Source of the DNA: Ailurus styani
Lineage: Eukaryota; Chordata; Mammalia; Carnivora; Ailuridae
Direction: 5' to 3'
DNA length: 64,000 nt
Assembly (NCBI GenBank): GCA_002007465.1
Contig: LNAC01000036.1
Coordinates: forward strand, 4,781,250-4,845,249
This document shows positions 1 to 10,535 of this stretch, piece after piece. The notes under the pieces are model-generated. The model was given only the letters and a program-made list of their open reading frames with translations, made no database searches and was not told the origin of the DNA. Numbering within the stretch: the stretch's first letter is position 1; each line of letters opens with the position of its first letter. The translations under genes and the position numbers were made by a program.

Positions 1-309
1 GACTGCTCAAGGGTTAAAATCGTCCTACCTACTCCAGCCCCACTCTGGAATCCTGTTCTCTCACACATGCAGCTCTGGAGTTTCTGGGTTTCGTTTTTTG
101 TCCTGAGCCCCTGGACCTCCCTCCTGCAAGGGGAGGCCTGGTGGTTGGGCAGCCCCTCTCCTGGTGCTTCATAGTAAGTCCTTTGGGCAAGAATTACCTG
201 CATTCTCCTTAGGAGTGTTCCAGGCTGCGAAGAAGCTGTTATCTAAACTGACCTTGGGTTCCATGTTGGTGACCCTGGCAAGTGAAATTATTCTCTAGGC
301 TCAACAGAA
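1..309. other. Unassigned single-copy-looking sequence
   Basis: I see no repeat, exon or RNA signature in this stretch. It is of mixed composition and ends where a clear MIR begins. Confidence 0.4.
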
Positions 310-580
310 GCAGTGTCTCACAGTGGTTAAGAGCATGGATTCTGGAGTCAGAGTCCCTGGGCTTGCATTCCAGCTCCTCCCTTGCCTTGCTGGTGACTTA
401 GGGCAAATTATTCAGTTTCATTGAGTCTCAGTTTCCCCATCTGTCAGATGGGGATGTGATAATAAGTATGTCTATCTCATGAGGTTGTTAGGACGATCAA
501 AGGTGTTAATGTGCATAGATTACCCGGAACTGCGCCTAGAACATAGTGAGTGCTCTGTAAGTGTTGGCTATGGTTATTTT
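310..580 (+). repeat. MIR SINE, nearly full length
   Basis: The block follows the MIR order: a tRNA-like head (GTGGTTAAGAGCATGGATTC), the core with TGACTTAGGGCAAATTA and TCAGTTTCCCCATCTGTCAG, then the tail ACATAGTGAGTGCTCTGTAAG. It is an ancient mammalian tRNA-derived SINE with no expected coding function. Confidence 0.88.
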
Positions 581-1001
581 TGAGCTATAAGGGCTGTTCT
601 CTCTAATTATATGAAAAGCTGAGAGTCACGTGCTTCTTTTGTGCCTGAGTTTGGCTACTCCTCATCCCTATGCAACGAGGTGAATGTGGAAGTGGAAAGG
701 GGAAACTTCTGTAGCCCTACAGATAGGAGACAAAGTGAGTGGTGGCAGCGAGGTTGGAACAGACGGGGCAGATTTGGGGATATGTAGGAGGAGCCATGAC
801 AGTTACATGGTAGTTACATGTACAGTTACATGTAGTTACAAGAGCTGAGGGAAAGGGAGGATCCAAGGGTGGCTCTCAGATGACTGAGACACAGGATCTG
901 TGGGTAGTGGTGCCATTAGGGAAACAGGAGACACAATAGGAAGAGTGGTTCATCTAGGGAGGTCAGGTTTGAGAAGCCAGAAGACTATAGGGATAGCAGG
1001 T
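581..1001. other. Unassigned sequence with a short tandem repeat
   Basis: No family is recognised apart from the small minisatellite at 801-840, which is listed separately. The rest is purine-rich and looks single copy. Confidence 0.4.
801..840. repeat. Short minisatellite, AGTTACATG core, four copies
   Basis: AGTTACA recurs at 801, 812, 824 and 834, that is at 10 to 12 bp spacing. The first three copies continue with TG and the last diverges. It looks like a small replication-slippage array. Confidence 0.8.
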
Positions 1002-1248
1002 GAAAATGCCCTAAAGTGGGTGCCTGGGTGGCTCAGTGGGTTAAAGCCTCTGCTTTCGGCTCAGGTCATGATCTCAGGGTCCTGGGATCAAGGCCCGCAT
1101 CGGGCTCCCTGCTCGGCGGGGAGCCTGCTTCCTCCTCTCTCTCTCTGCTTGCCTCTCTGCCTACTTGTGATCTGATCTCTCTGTGTGTCAAATAAATAAA
1201 CAAAATCTTAAAAAAAAAAAAAAAAAAGAAAGAAAATGCCCTAAAGTG
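1002..1248 (+). mobile_element. CAN SINE (SINEC), young mustelid-type, with target duplication
   Basis: A tRNA-Lys-derived SINE spans about 1019-1231. It has the Pol III A-box region TGGCTCAGTGGGTTAAAG, a B-box-like GGATCAAGGCCC, a CT-rich body, an AATAAA-type end and an A tail. A perfect 17-bp target site duplication, GAAAATGCCCTAAAGTG, lies at 1002-1018 and 1232-1248, showing L1-mediated insertion. The undecayed duplication and the AAAGCCTCTGC variant suggest a recent, lineage-restricted copy. Confidence 0.95.
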
Positions 1249-1380
1249 CTGCACAATATGACTCTGGTACTTGGAAGAGAGGTCCAAATAGAGCTGTATA
1301 TTTAGAAGTTACGAATGCTTGCAGTGAAGGCTATGAGAACCAGTAAGATTCTTCAGACAACTTTCAGCTGCGTGCCTGGT

Positions 1381-1570
1381 GTCTACGTGAGGTTGAATAG
1401 TAAATATTTCAGGCTTTGCAAGCCATATGATCTCTGCTGCCAAGTACTTGACTCTGGTATCTGGGCTCAAAAGCTGCCTTAGATAATACATAAACAAATA
1501 GTATAACTGTGTTCCAATAAAACTATATTTATAAAAACCCATGGGCCATAGTTTGCCCACCCCTGCTCTA
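1381..1570 (+). mobile_element. hAT-type nonautonomous DNA transposon (MER58-like)
   Basis: The block has AATAGTAAATATTTCAGGC, GTGTTCCAATAAAACTATAT and the terminal GTTTGCCCACCCCTG of the common hAT element that ends in GGCAAACT. Two more copies lie at 7279 and 21709. The family name is from memory. Confidence 0.8.
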
Positions 1571-2019
1571 GACTAGTATCTTATATATAGTAAGTATATA
1601 CTAAGTACTTGTTGGATGAATCTACTAGCAAGTAACATGAATTAGAGATAAGCCATTGAGTTGCAAGGTATACAATTGGAAGCCTTTTCTGAACTAAGTC
1701 CTAGGCCCTCAGCCAAGTATGGTAGATCATACTGGTGAATTATAAGGCGAAAAGAGACCCATTTGATGTTAGACCCCTTGAGGGCCAGGGTGGGTGGGTA
1801 CAGCAAGAGGCCTTGGCTTCCTGGAGAGAGCACATTTAGAGCCCTCAGGATCCTGGCTGTTTCTCTTGTCAGGTCTGGGAAATTGACTGCAAAAGTGTTA
1901 AATAATTAAGAAACTGCCTACAGGTATTTGTAGCTTCCAGTGCAAAGAATTGTCAATAGGAGGCAATAGGAGAAAATCAAACAGTAGCTGAAGAACTTCA
2001 GCCGTGAGCTGAAGAACTG
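1571..2019. other. Mostly unassigned; possible L2 or MIR terminus at 1575-1640
   Basis: The segment TAGTAAGTATATACTAAGTACTTGTTGGATGAAT resembles the shared 3' end of L2 and MIR (positions 1588-1621). The remainder shows no recognised element. Confidence 0.35.
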
Positions 2020-2043
2020 AATGCCTACTACAGAGTAGGCATT
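2020..2043. other. Perfect 10-bp hairpin
   Basis: AATGCCTACT at 2020-2029 and its exact reverse complement AGTAGGCATT at 2034-2043 flank the loop ACAG. No poly-T or gene context suggests a terminator. Confidence 0.6.
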
Positions 2044-2549
2044 TTGCACGCAGGGAGCTAGTCATAGAAAACTTGAGAAGGGGGGTAGTGAGAGGGAGAG
2101 GCCGCAGCCCTTCCCTTCAAACAGTAGGGAGATACAGCAGATGATGAGTGGTAGTTGAAACGGTTAACACCAGGGCTGAGGGATTCTGCTAGTAAATTAC
2201 TACTGAGCCATCCGGAGGGTGTTCCCTCTCTTTTGTGTCTTGTACTTTGGGCTGATGGGTCAAACCTCCAAAGTCCATCCCTTGCTGTTGGAGACTGAAG
2301 GTGCACAGCCCAATTCCCTGGCCAGCTTCCAGGGGACAATTTTGGGGTTTTGGATGCCAAGGAAGGGGAGAAAGTCTAGAGAAGAGGGCTGATATTTGAC
2401 CTCAGGTTTTGAATGGCTCCTCTGTAGTCCCAAAGAGAATGTGTGAGAGCGTGATGAAGCCCACAGTGCCCGGATGTCTGTGCGACTCTTAGACACAGGT
2501 TGTTGTCCATGAGTGTAGTGTTGGCAGCAACTGTGTGCCAAAATTGGTG
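2044..2549. other. Unassigned sequence
   Basis: Nothing recognised. Short open frames on both strands lack domains, splice context or codon bias. Confidence 0.35.
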
Positions 2550-2646
2550 CATAATGTGTATGTGTATATACATATATACATACATACAGGTGTGTATTAC
2601 ATATATGTATACGTGTGTTCGTGTGTGTGTGTGTGTGTATGTGTTT
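2550..2646. repeat. TG/TA-rich simple repeat
   Basis: An impure alternating purine-pyrimidine tract, including runs of TATACATA and (TG)n near 2616-2640. Such tracts can adopt Z-DNA or cruciform forms and are often polymorphic. Confidence 0.85.
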
Positions 2647-3099
2647 AGAGAAGGGGGAGGGAGAGAGACCAGTATTTTTTAAATGCTTGAATTGGTTGCA
2701 AACACAAGGGGCCTGCTGCTGTCCAACTTGGTCTCCTCTCTGATTTCGGGCAGTGGGAGTTCAGATACAGATGAGGGAATGCGAGAGAGAGAGCAATTCT
2801 GCATTTGCTTCCTGAATTTGGATAAGGGATCAAAAGAAATACCAGATTTAAAATTCAAGATGTTTTTTAAAAATCTAAAGATTTAAAGCTCTGTATTTCT
2901 GGGCCTTCTTTCCACTATGGCCACGCCCACTGGAGCTGCAGAGGGGGACCTGACACCGCTTCAGCCTCAGCCTACGCTTTCTGGTCTACCTGGGCCTGCC
3001 TGGCCTGCTTCTCGGGTTCGTGGTACCCGCTTGCCCTCAAGGCTTTGTATGAGTCACTTGGCTTCCATGCCCAACTTCATCTTCCCCGCTTTGCCACCA
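2647..3099. other. Unassigned sequence, locally GC-rich
   Basis: The part at 2915-3060 is GC-rich with a short ATG frame, but there is no CpG island, splice site pair or known protein similarity that I can identify. Confidence 0.35.
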
Positions 3100-3514
3100 A
3101 CCCATTATTTCTAGAACCCAATTTAAGCAGACCACATCTTCATTTTAGGACTCCCCAGTCCCTAAGGCAAAGCCAGAGCCCCTTGCCTGGTATACAGGGT
3201 TGTTTTCTCCTTCACCCACCACTGCCTCCTTCTCTTTCAGTTCTTGGTCCTTTCCACCACATTCTCTATGACCCAATGACCCTTAACTTTCTGACTCTTC
3301 TAGGAAGTGCCCTGCTTACTCATTGGGCCATTGCAGAGGCTTTCCCACCAGCTTATATTCCTGGTGGATTTCTACTTACATTTCATGATGCAGCTTCTTA
3401 GCTACCTTCTGTGTGAATACTTGCTTTATTTCTACTCCCTCCCCATGTTCCCACAGTACCCTACTGATGCTTCTTTAGGGTGCTACTTATTACTGTATTG
3501 TAATTTTCCAAGAA
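3100..3514 (+). repeat. Possible degraded L2
   Basis: The order of words such as CATTTCATGATGCAGCTTC, TTGCTTTATTTCTACTCCC and ACTGTATTGTAATTTTCC resembles the L2 3' ORF end and 3'UTR, but the match is weak. Confidence 0.35.
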
Positions 3515-3720
3515 TGGGTTTTGGGTTATATCTAGATTTGAGTCTTAGCTCTTCAGCTTTCTAGCTTTTGGCAAGTCATGTTAATCTGTTTGGGCCTCTG
3601 TCTTATGATCTGCAAAATGTGTCTGTTCAGACCCATCATAAGGTTGTTGGGAGGTGTGTGTGTCAAAGGGCTTACTCAGTACAGTGCCTTGTACACAGTA
3701 AGTATTCAGTAAATTTTAGC
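3515..3720 (+). repeat. MIR SINE
   Basis: Core words CTTTTGGCAAGTCATGTTAA, GGCCTCTGTCTTATGATCTG, AAGGTTGTTGGGAGG and the tail ACACAGTAAGTATTCAGTAA follow the MIR order in plus orientation. Confidence 0.82.
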
Positions 3721-3904
3721 TTTCCTTTTTTTTTCTTTGCTACTTGATTTTGAGCTTTTCTAGAGACCAGGGTCATGACTTGAATATTTTGGTAACCCAG
3801 GTTCTTAGTTCTGTGTCCAGTGTATGGCTCATTCCAATTTTGTTATCTTGCTACGGATTAAAACACAACCCAGTGGATAGTAGGAAATCAGTGCCTGTTT
3901 GGTC
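3721..3904 (+). repeat. Possible L2 3'-end fragment
   Basis: TGAGCTTTTCTAGAGACCAG followed by GTTCTTAGTTCTGTGTCCAG is reminiscent of the L2 3'UTR. Support is weak. Confidence 0.3.
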
Positions 3905-4265
3905 AAATGATGTGGTGGTTTGAACGATTGATCCTAAGTTTCTATTCCCCATAACAGATATCCTTACCCTTATCATAGGCTCATGATATACAGAGTGAAA
4001 TTCCCCATTTCTTGACTTTGAAATAATCCACATAAACTTTTGGCTATTGGGATATTGGAAAATGTGATTCAAGGGGCTTGAAATGTCTCCTGTGATTGGG
4101 TTTACCCTCCTGTGCTGCTTCTGTTGCCATAAAGAAGACATGCACTGGAGGCTGGTCCCAGAAGAGTGAGAACTTGCTGAATCTAGCACATGGTTTAGAG
4201 TCAAGCCTAGTTGAACCCAGTCTAAATCAAGCAAACTCTGGCTGATCTCCAGCCAACTAAGTGAT
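3905..4265 (+). repeat. MLT1-like MaLR LTR, degraded
   Basis: The right half contains AGAAGACATGCACTGGAGG, AGAGTGAGAACTTGCTGAA and CTGATCTCCAGCC, in the order seen in old MLT1 solo LTRs. It carries no protein-coding part. Confidence 0.45.
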
Positions 4266-4754
4266 GTGGTGGTCTCTTATACAGGAAAGGCTGAGTTATA
4301 CATACTTCCAGTCTGAAGAAAAGAACTATTTGCTACCATCTAGTTTTTGTAGACTAGCTTTGAAGACTAATCATAGAAACATGAAACAATAGCAAATAAT
4401 ACATGTTGGGAAAAATTGAAAGGGTAGTATTATTGAACTATGGGAGTGGGGTTGATGAAAAAATGTATTGAAATTCAAGTCACATTATGGGTGATGGCTG
4501 GGTTCCCCTGTTTGAATTTTGTTTCCAGATCTGAAAGATCCGAAGTCCTCCAATAGCTGGAGTGAGGATCTGTCCTCTTCTGACTGCCTGTCCCATCCAT
4601 GGACTCTTAGAATCTGTCCACTCGGAGAGATGTCCAGAGTTCATCTAGCCCAGTCTCTTGTCCCCTGCACAAATGTAGTCTGTAGCATTGCTGGCAGAAG
4701 CTGATCCAAATTTAATAACTTACCTGCTGTTTGATCATGGGTACGTGCAAAGAC
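4266..4754. other. Unassigned sequence
   Basis: No recognised repeat or gene. The segment TCTAGCCCAGTCTCTTGTCC near 4645 is weakly reminiscent of a MIR3-type fragment. Confidence 0.3.
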
Positions 4755-4915
4755 CATGGGAATTTTGGAGTCAGACAGACCTGGTTCAGAATCCTGGCAC
4801 CATGACCTTAAGAACTTGCTCATCCCCTGGGTGTCTGACCTCCACTAGAAAATATAGGTAATGAGAATGCCTTCTGCACAGAGCTATTGGGAGAATTAAC
4901 TGGACAACAAAATGG
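4755..4915 (+). repeat. MIR SINE, partial
   Basis: TTTGGAGTCAGACAGACCTG, GTTCAGAATCCTGGCACCAT and GAGCTATTGGGAGAATTAAC match the MIR core in order. Confidence 0.8.
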
Positions 4916-5345
4916 CACGGCCTGCACATGGCCTGTCACCAAATGCGATGTGTCCCTTCCAGCTTTGGCACTATGCAAAGCATATCACCCTTCTGCCATA
5001 TGAAAGCTCTTCTGACATCTCTATAAAGAGGGAGAGGAAAACCATGCTGAGCTCCAGCGGACCCCTTCCTCCAGTCCAGATGCTGAATCTGTTGGTCTGA
5101 ATCAGCTGTCTTTTCATCCCAGCTCTCTTGATGGGACATTTCAATTTAAAATTGTCAGTTGTCAGCTTGTTTAAATGTCCCAGGACCAAGAAAACATCAG
5201 AGGTGGTTATTGACCATTTTATTGATTTAATCATAGTTTTACACAAATTGTGGTCCATAAAATTCTGGGTTCTCTGAAGTCCTCCACAAGCTGAGTTTCA
5301 GTGTAATTTAAAATGGGAGCTGCCCATCAACACTATAAGGTAGGA
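4916..5345. other. Unassigned sequence
   Basis: No recognised element. Moderately AT-rich and apparently single copy. Confidence 0.35.
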
Positions 5346-5830
5346 TCTAGAAGAGCAGAGATGGATTAGTGTGAGCTGAGATGATACAGAAAGTGGGGCG
5401 AGGGTGTTCAGAGAACAGCGAGAAGTTTCTAAGTGAGCTGGTCAGTGAACCAGTAGGGAGAAGAGAGGATAAGAGGGGTTGGGGGCAAGTAAGGAACACT
5501 TTGAATAACATAAGGAGTTTGAACTTTGTAGGCACTAGGTAACCACTGAAAGTTTTGAGCACAAAAAGGTCAAGGTCAGAGTTTTGCTTCAGATAGGTAA
5601 CTCTGGCAAGAAGGTGAGAGTGGCCTGCTTTGGTAGGGGGCAGAACAACTAGAGGTGGGAGAACACTTAGGAGTCCATTGCAGTTGTCTGGACAGGAGAT
5701 GATAAAGATTATTCTTGGGTCTTGGAAAATACAAAACATATTGCACTGCAAAATCCACAAGACTTATTGACTGACCAGGAAAGGCAGAGAGGGAAAGATG
5801 ACTCAGGTTTTAAGCCTGGAGAAAGTATCT
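5346..5830 (-). repeat. L2 LINE fragment, reverse strand
   Basis: Words of the L2 antisense appear in order: GGAGTTTGAACTTTGTAGGC, TTTTGAGCACAAAAAGGTCA, GTAACTCTGGCAAGAAGG, GGAGTCCATTGCAGTTGTC and AGATGACTCAGGTTTTAAGC. No intact reading frame remains. Confidence 0.78.
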
Positions 5831-6250
5831 GAGTTACCTAATTTAACATACAGGATGTGAAGATATCTGTCATCACCAGGCTTTTCTCATTTATTCATAA
5901 TGCATGTGTATGTGCATATATAGTTTTGTGTCCATCTTGAACAGTATAAAATAAATCAGTAGCCTAATATCTTACACACACACACACTCACCTATTCTAT
6001 TGAACTTTAATCTTCATTCACTTTAATTGTATGTAATTAGAATGTTGTGCCATAAGGGTATGAGGCTTTCCGATTTCATCTGAGAAATTAGTTTTCATGC
6101 TGACAGTGTAGGGGTTATAGTGTAGGATCCTGAAAATATCTAAGCTAGTCCTACTGATCATAGTAGCTGTAATTGACTAAGTATTTATGTGCGAATATTT
6201 TTCGTACATCATCTCACTTGTCCTCACAACAGTCTGTGTGATGGACTATA
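5831..6250. other. Unassigned AT-rich sequence with a short CA run
   Basis: A (CA)n run lies at about 5977-5990. The rest is AT-rich with no recognised family. Confidence 0.4.
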
Positions 6251-6443
6251 TTTTTTTAAAAAAGATTTATTTATTTTGGAAAGAGAGAAAGAGCACACGC
6301 ATGCACACATGAATGGGAGGGGCAGAGGGAGAGGGACAGAGAATCCCAAGCCTGATGTAGGGCTCCATCTCACAACCCTGAGATCATGACCTGAGCGGAA
6401 ACCAAGAGTCAGATGCTCAACTGAGTAAGCCACCCAGGCATCC
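6251..6443 (-). mobile_element. CAN SINE, reverse strand, older type
   Basis: A T-run and AAAGATTTATTTATTTT give the tail in reverse. Then come the AG-rich body, GATCATGACCTGAGC and the reverse head AGCCACCCAGGCATCC. The ACCAAGAGTCAGATGCTCAAC variant marks an older caniform subtype. Confidence 0.92.
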
Positions 6444-6444
6444 T

Positions 6445-6905
6445 GAGATAGACACTATTAAGGGTCTTCCCAAGCCAGTCCTAACTCCATCTTCCCTTGC
6501 TTCCCATGATAAAGACTGGCCTCCCTTGCAGCAGGGGTGGCCACATAACCCACATCTAGACAACAGGAGTGTAGATAGCATCTGCTTAGAGAGTTCTAGG
6601 GCAGACATTGGCTTGCTAGGAGAAGGTAGCAGCATAAAAGGAAACAGAACTGGCACTTCCTCTCTTCCTTCCTTCCTGGCTTGACCATGCTGGATGTGAT
6701 GCTTAAAGCTGGGACAGCTTCTTGTAACCACAGATACACATATGAAGATGAAAAGCCAGTGGCTCAGGATATTAGAGCAGGAGCCAGAAGGAGTTTGTGA
6801 CCTCAGTGATATCACTGAGCCACTCAATCAGCCTTGGAACCACTATGTACAGGTTTCTTGATAGGTGAGATAACAAATATCTGCCATGTTTAAGCAACCA
6901 TTGGT
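6445..6905 (+). repeat. MLT1-like MaLR LTR, old
   Basis: The right part carries ATATCACTGAGCCACTCAAT, CAGCCTTGGAACCACTATG and GTGAGATAACAAATATCTGC followed by TTTAAGCAACCA. This is the polyadenylation-side layout of old MLT1 LTRs. Confidence 0.55.
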
Positions 6906-6949
6906 TGATTTTTCCATCATTTGCAGCTAATGTATCCACATGTTCAGTT

Positions 6950-7050
6950 TTTCATTTGAGGCCAAGCCAGGAAATAGTGGAGCTGGGATTCAAATTTAGA
7001 TTTTTCTGACTCCAAAGTGATGCTATTGGCTTCTGCTATTGTGATGCTAT
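6950..7050 (-). repeat. MIR fragment, reverse strand
   Basis: TTTGAGGCCAAGCCAGG, GTGGAGCTGGGATTCAAA and CTGACTCCAAAGTGATGC match the reversed MIR core. Confidence 0.6.
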
Positions 7051-7278
7051 TGGCTATTGGCTTTCTCCCTTCAAATATCCATACAGAACAACGTGAAAGT
7101 CTTATTTTGTTGTATGTGATGGATACACCTGCTGTCCTTCCCATGGTCTCCCTCTCTTGCTTCTTCCTTCATGGTTTTTTGCATTTGGATGTCTCCTAGG
7201 TGTCGGTCACCAAAGCAAGCCTTAGGAAAAAAATGATTATGAGTCAGTCCCTGACTGTAAGTTGTTCATGATGTAGAG
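7051..7278. other. Unassigned sequence
   Basis: No repeat or gene recognised. It separates a MIR from a MER58-like element. Confidence 0.3.
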
Positions 7279-7843
7279 GAGGTGTTGGCAAACTATGACC
7301 CATGGGCCAAATTTGGCCCACTGCCTGTTTTTGTACAACCTGCAAGCTAAGAATGTTTTTTTTTTTTCAAATGGTTGGGAGAAAAATGAAAAGAAAAATA
7401 ATATTTTGGGCGCCTGGGTGGCTCAGTGGGTTAAAGCCTCTGCTTTCGGCTCAGGTCATGATCTCAGGGTCCTGAGATTGAGGCCCGCATCGGGCTCTCT
7501 GCTCAGCGGGGAGCCTGCTTCCCCCTCTCTCTCTGCCTGCCTCTCTGACTCCTTGTGATCTCTCTCCTTCTGTGAAATAAATAAATAAAATCTTAAAAAA
7601 AAGAAAAATAATATTTTTTGAGCTGTTATAGTTATATGAAATTCAAATTCAAGTTTCAGTGTTCATAAATACAATTATATTGGAACACAGCCATGTCCCT
7701 TTGGTTATGTATTGTCTGTGACAGTCTTATACTACAACTGCAAAGTGGAATCATTGTAGCAGATATCATTTGGCCCATGAAACCTAAGATATTTGCTACC
7801 TGGCCCTTTACAGAAAAAGTTTGCTGACTCCTGATCTAGAAGA
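7279..7843 (-). mobile_element. hAT-type MER58-like element, split by a SINE
   Basis: The left arm (GTGTTGGCAAACTATGACC, GGCCAAATTTGGCCCACTGC) ends near 7390. The right arm (TATTGGAACACAGCCATGTC through CCTTTACAGAAAAAGTTTGC) resumes near 7660. The two arms are one element interrupted by the SINE at 7408-7600. Confidence 0.88.
7391..7617 (+). mobile_element. CAN SINE, young mustelid-type, inside MER58-like element
   Basis: Head GGGCGCCTGGGTGGCTCAG, AAAGCCTCTGCTTTCGGCTC, CT-rich body and (AAAT)n A tail. A perfect 17-bp duplication, AAGAAAAATAATATTTT, lies at 7391-7407 and 7601-7617. Confidence 0.95.
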
Positions 7844-8664
7844 GTGGAGTTTGGAGAGGGATTAGGAAAATGAGCATTCATTCTAGATAAGAGAAAGAGA
7901 AAGAATACATACTTGAGATATTTAGAAAAATTTCCCAAAGTAACAGGAGTACCAAAGTGCTGAGATTTATTGCTAGACTTTTTCCCTTTTAAAAATAGAT
8001 TCTATAAAAGAGGTTGGGGGTGGGAGTGGATTGGGATATTTGTCAGGTTTAGTTACCTTTGTCTAATGAAGGTCTTGTGTTACTTGTTGTTCTTTTGACC
8101 CAGAACTGCATGCTTCAGTAGCTTTGAACTCCACCCAACTGGAGAAAACAGACCATGAATTCTTTTAATGCACACTGTAAAATTGCCTTGGAAAAAACTG
8201 ATTGACCTTTTAATTAAGGCCCTCGGAGCCTCCCACATATTGGCTTTCACCTGAAACTCTTGTGTGCTGGATATTTCTGTGAGCACATGAGACATTTCTC
8301 TCAAATCCTGGTTCCTGTAAACCGAGTCCTGCTGTCCTGGGCGACACCACATACTTTGTACATGTCCCTGAGTTGGCGGAAAAAGACCTCTTCATGAACC
8401 CAACTCTAAAAATCAACAAGACTGTTTCATTTTCCTTCTTTCTTTTTTTTTTCCCCAAAAGAGAGTGCCGGGAAGTCTCCTGACGTAATAATGGTTCTTG
8501 TTGTTTGCACAGCATCGTACAACTTAGGAAGCACTTTTCTGTCCATTTTTATTCTGACTCTTAACCATGACACAGATAATGTGGTTGTAATGCAAAATGA
8601 TGAAACTACATAAAAATACAGTTCTGATACATCAACAAAAAAGACCTTTTGAGATCAATGAACT
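7844..8664. other. Unassigned single-copy-looking block
   Basis: I recognise no interspersed repeat in these roughly 800 bases, and 8080-8530 is of even composition. It contains ATG frames on the minus strand but no splice-bounded exon that I can defend. It could be conserved noncoding sequence. Confidence 0.4.
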
Positions 8665-8760
8665 TATGTCCTTTTTTTGTCTTTATTTTACAGAGGAGGA
8701 AACTGAGGCCTAGCAGGGAAGGCAATGAATCAATGGCAGATCCAACCATGTGCTTTCTAG
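8665..8760 (-). repeat. MIR fragment, reverse strand
   Basis: TTTTACAGAGGAGGAAACTG followed by AGGCCTAGCAGGGAAGGC is the reverse of the conserved MIR core. Confidence 0.72.
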
Positions 8761-9419
8761 TTATGATGATAATGAAGGTAAGGTTACTTGGCATCTTTGT
8801 CAATCAAACATGTATGGTCTATAGGTAGAGTGAGACTTTGTAATTTGTTATCCGAACTGAAATACTTTGGCTCAACAATCATAAAGCAAAACTGTTCAGA
8901 GACCTATGTTACCTTTCATATTGATTAAGCAGGTGCAGTAGGCCACATAGATCTTTGGACTCATTCTGATAATGAGGTATATCTCTAAAATTTACTTCTA
9001 CCTTCAGTCCTGTGGATCTTGTATCCTTTGCATTTGATGAGGGCCAGGCTTCTGGAACAGCTTCTTAGTAGAGATCCAGTCTTGGTTTCTCCCACTGATC
9101 ACTAGTTTTATGCCATACCCAGAGCCTGGGCTATAGAGGAATCGGGAATTAGACCTCAGAGAAGAATATTGGTGTAGCATGTACTCCTACATTGACACAA
9201 CCATTCTTTTTCTTCAAGGTGTTAAGATTCCTGTCTTTAGGTCCAGGGGGAATGTTTTCAAACAGATGTGGTGATTGGTTCTAGACAACCCAGTTTGGGA
9301 TATCTGGATAGAAGAGAGAAGAGAATGAACTTTTTTCTTGACATTGTGTGAATGTGTTTTATTGTGTTTTGTTTTAGAAAAGAGTAACAGTTAATCAATA
9401 GTTATTCATTCTAATAGTG
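8761..9419. other. Unassigned sequence
   Basis: No recognised element; the stretch ends where L1-like AT-rich sequence begins. Confidence 0.35.
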
Positions 9420-9900
9420 TCCTCATCTCTGAGCTATGTGGGAAAATAAAGAAACATGACAGAGGAAAGGAAGGGAAAATATTTTTCCATTATTGTTTAT
9501 GGTAGGGGTAACTAAAGAAATAGAGTGTTAAGGGTTAAAACAATACTGTTTATGCAAGCAAATATTAGAATAAACAACAAATATTCCTAAATATCAGAAT
9601 AATTCCACATAAAAAGAACTATAGACTGCATTTAAAAAGATTAAAAAATAACACTATTCAACAACAACATGGTACAAATAATATGGTAGAACGAAGATGA
9701 AACATATTTGACTTGTTAACAAAAGTAAATCTTTATGAAGATAAAGTAATTTTCAGAATGGACCAAAGCAAACATAACTCTATGTCATACACAAGAGACA
9801 CATGTAAAACATAAAGATTCAGAGGTTTTGAGCATTAAAGGATAGACAAATATACACAGGGAAAAACACAAATAAAGCACGATCAGATAAGGTGAGATAT

Positions 9901-10129
9901 AGGACAAAGATCATTTTTTTTCAGTGATCCAAGATTCATTGTTTATGCACCACACCCAGTGCTCCATGCAATATGTGCCCTCCTTAATACCCATCACCAG
10001 GCTCACCCATCCCCCCTCCCCTCTCCCCTCCATAACTCTCAGTTTGTTTCTCAGAGTCCACAGTCTCTCGTGGTTCATCTCCCCTTCCAATTTACCCCAG
10101 TTCACTTCTCCTTTAGGACAGAGATCATT
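9901..10129 (-). mobile_element. 5'-truncated carnivore L1 3' fragment, reverse strand, with target duplication
   Basis: A T-run (A tail in reverse) is followed by AAGATTCATTGTTTATGCAC and CCACAGTCTCTCGTGGTTC, sequence I know as a recurrent carnivore L1-associated repeat. Near-identical 15-bp duplications lie at 9901-9915 (AGGACAAAGATCATT) and 10115-10129 (AGGACAGAGATCATT). Confidence 0.85.
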
Positions 10130-10184
10130 AAATGAGAGAGAAAGAGTACATTATAATGTAAGGGGTATCATTCAGTAAAGACAA

Positions 10185-10535
10185 CTTTTTCTTGAGCTTT
10201 ATTGAGATACACTGACATAATGTGTAAAGGTACACAATGTGATGATTTGATGTACTTACATATTGTGAAATGATTATAGTAAGATTAGTTAACACATCCA
10301 TCCCTTCGCATACTTACCTTTCTGTGTGTGTAAAAACATTTAGGATATATTGTCTTAGTAAATTTCAGGTATACAATACAGTATTGTTAACTGTAGTCAC
10401 CATGTTGTACATTAGTTACCCAGAGCTTACTCATTTTATAACTCAAAGTTTGTACCCTTTGACCAACGTCCCCCCATTTCCTCTATGCCTAACTCCTAAT
10501 AACCACCAATTTACTATTTTCTATGACTTTTACTT
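10185..10535 (-). mobile_element. L1MA/L1MB-like 3'UTR fragment, reverse strand
   Basis: TTGAGCTTTATTGAGATACA, GTATTGTTAACTGTAGTCAC, ATGTTGTACATTAGTTACCC and TTTGTACCCTTTGACCAAC are the reverse of the mid-age L1 3'UTR. Confidence 0.8.

Noticed and set aside
801..840. Short regular repeats considered as a CRISPR array
   Set aside because: The units are 9 bp at 10-12 bp spacing with no spacers, and the genome is mammalian.
1019..1100. tRNA-like head with A and B boxes considered as a tRNA gene
   Set aside because: It is the tRNA-Lys-derived head of a SINE with an A tail and target duplication.
2020..2043. 10-bp hairpin as a transcription terminator or microRNA
   Set aside because: The stem is too short for a microRNA precursor, and hairpin terminators do not apply to a mammalian genome.
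2917..3114. ATG frame in a GC-rich patch, considered as a first exon or processed pseudogene
   Set aside because: No CpG island, no A tail or target duplication, and no protein similarity that I could recall with confidence.
7295..7558. Reading frame with GAWVAQWVKASAFGSGHD-like peptide, also near 11066, 31599, 46231, 56639 and 57805
   Set aside because: This peptide is just the SINE head translated. It recurs at many CAN SINEs and is not a protein family.
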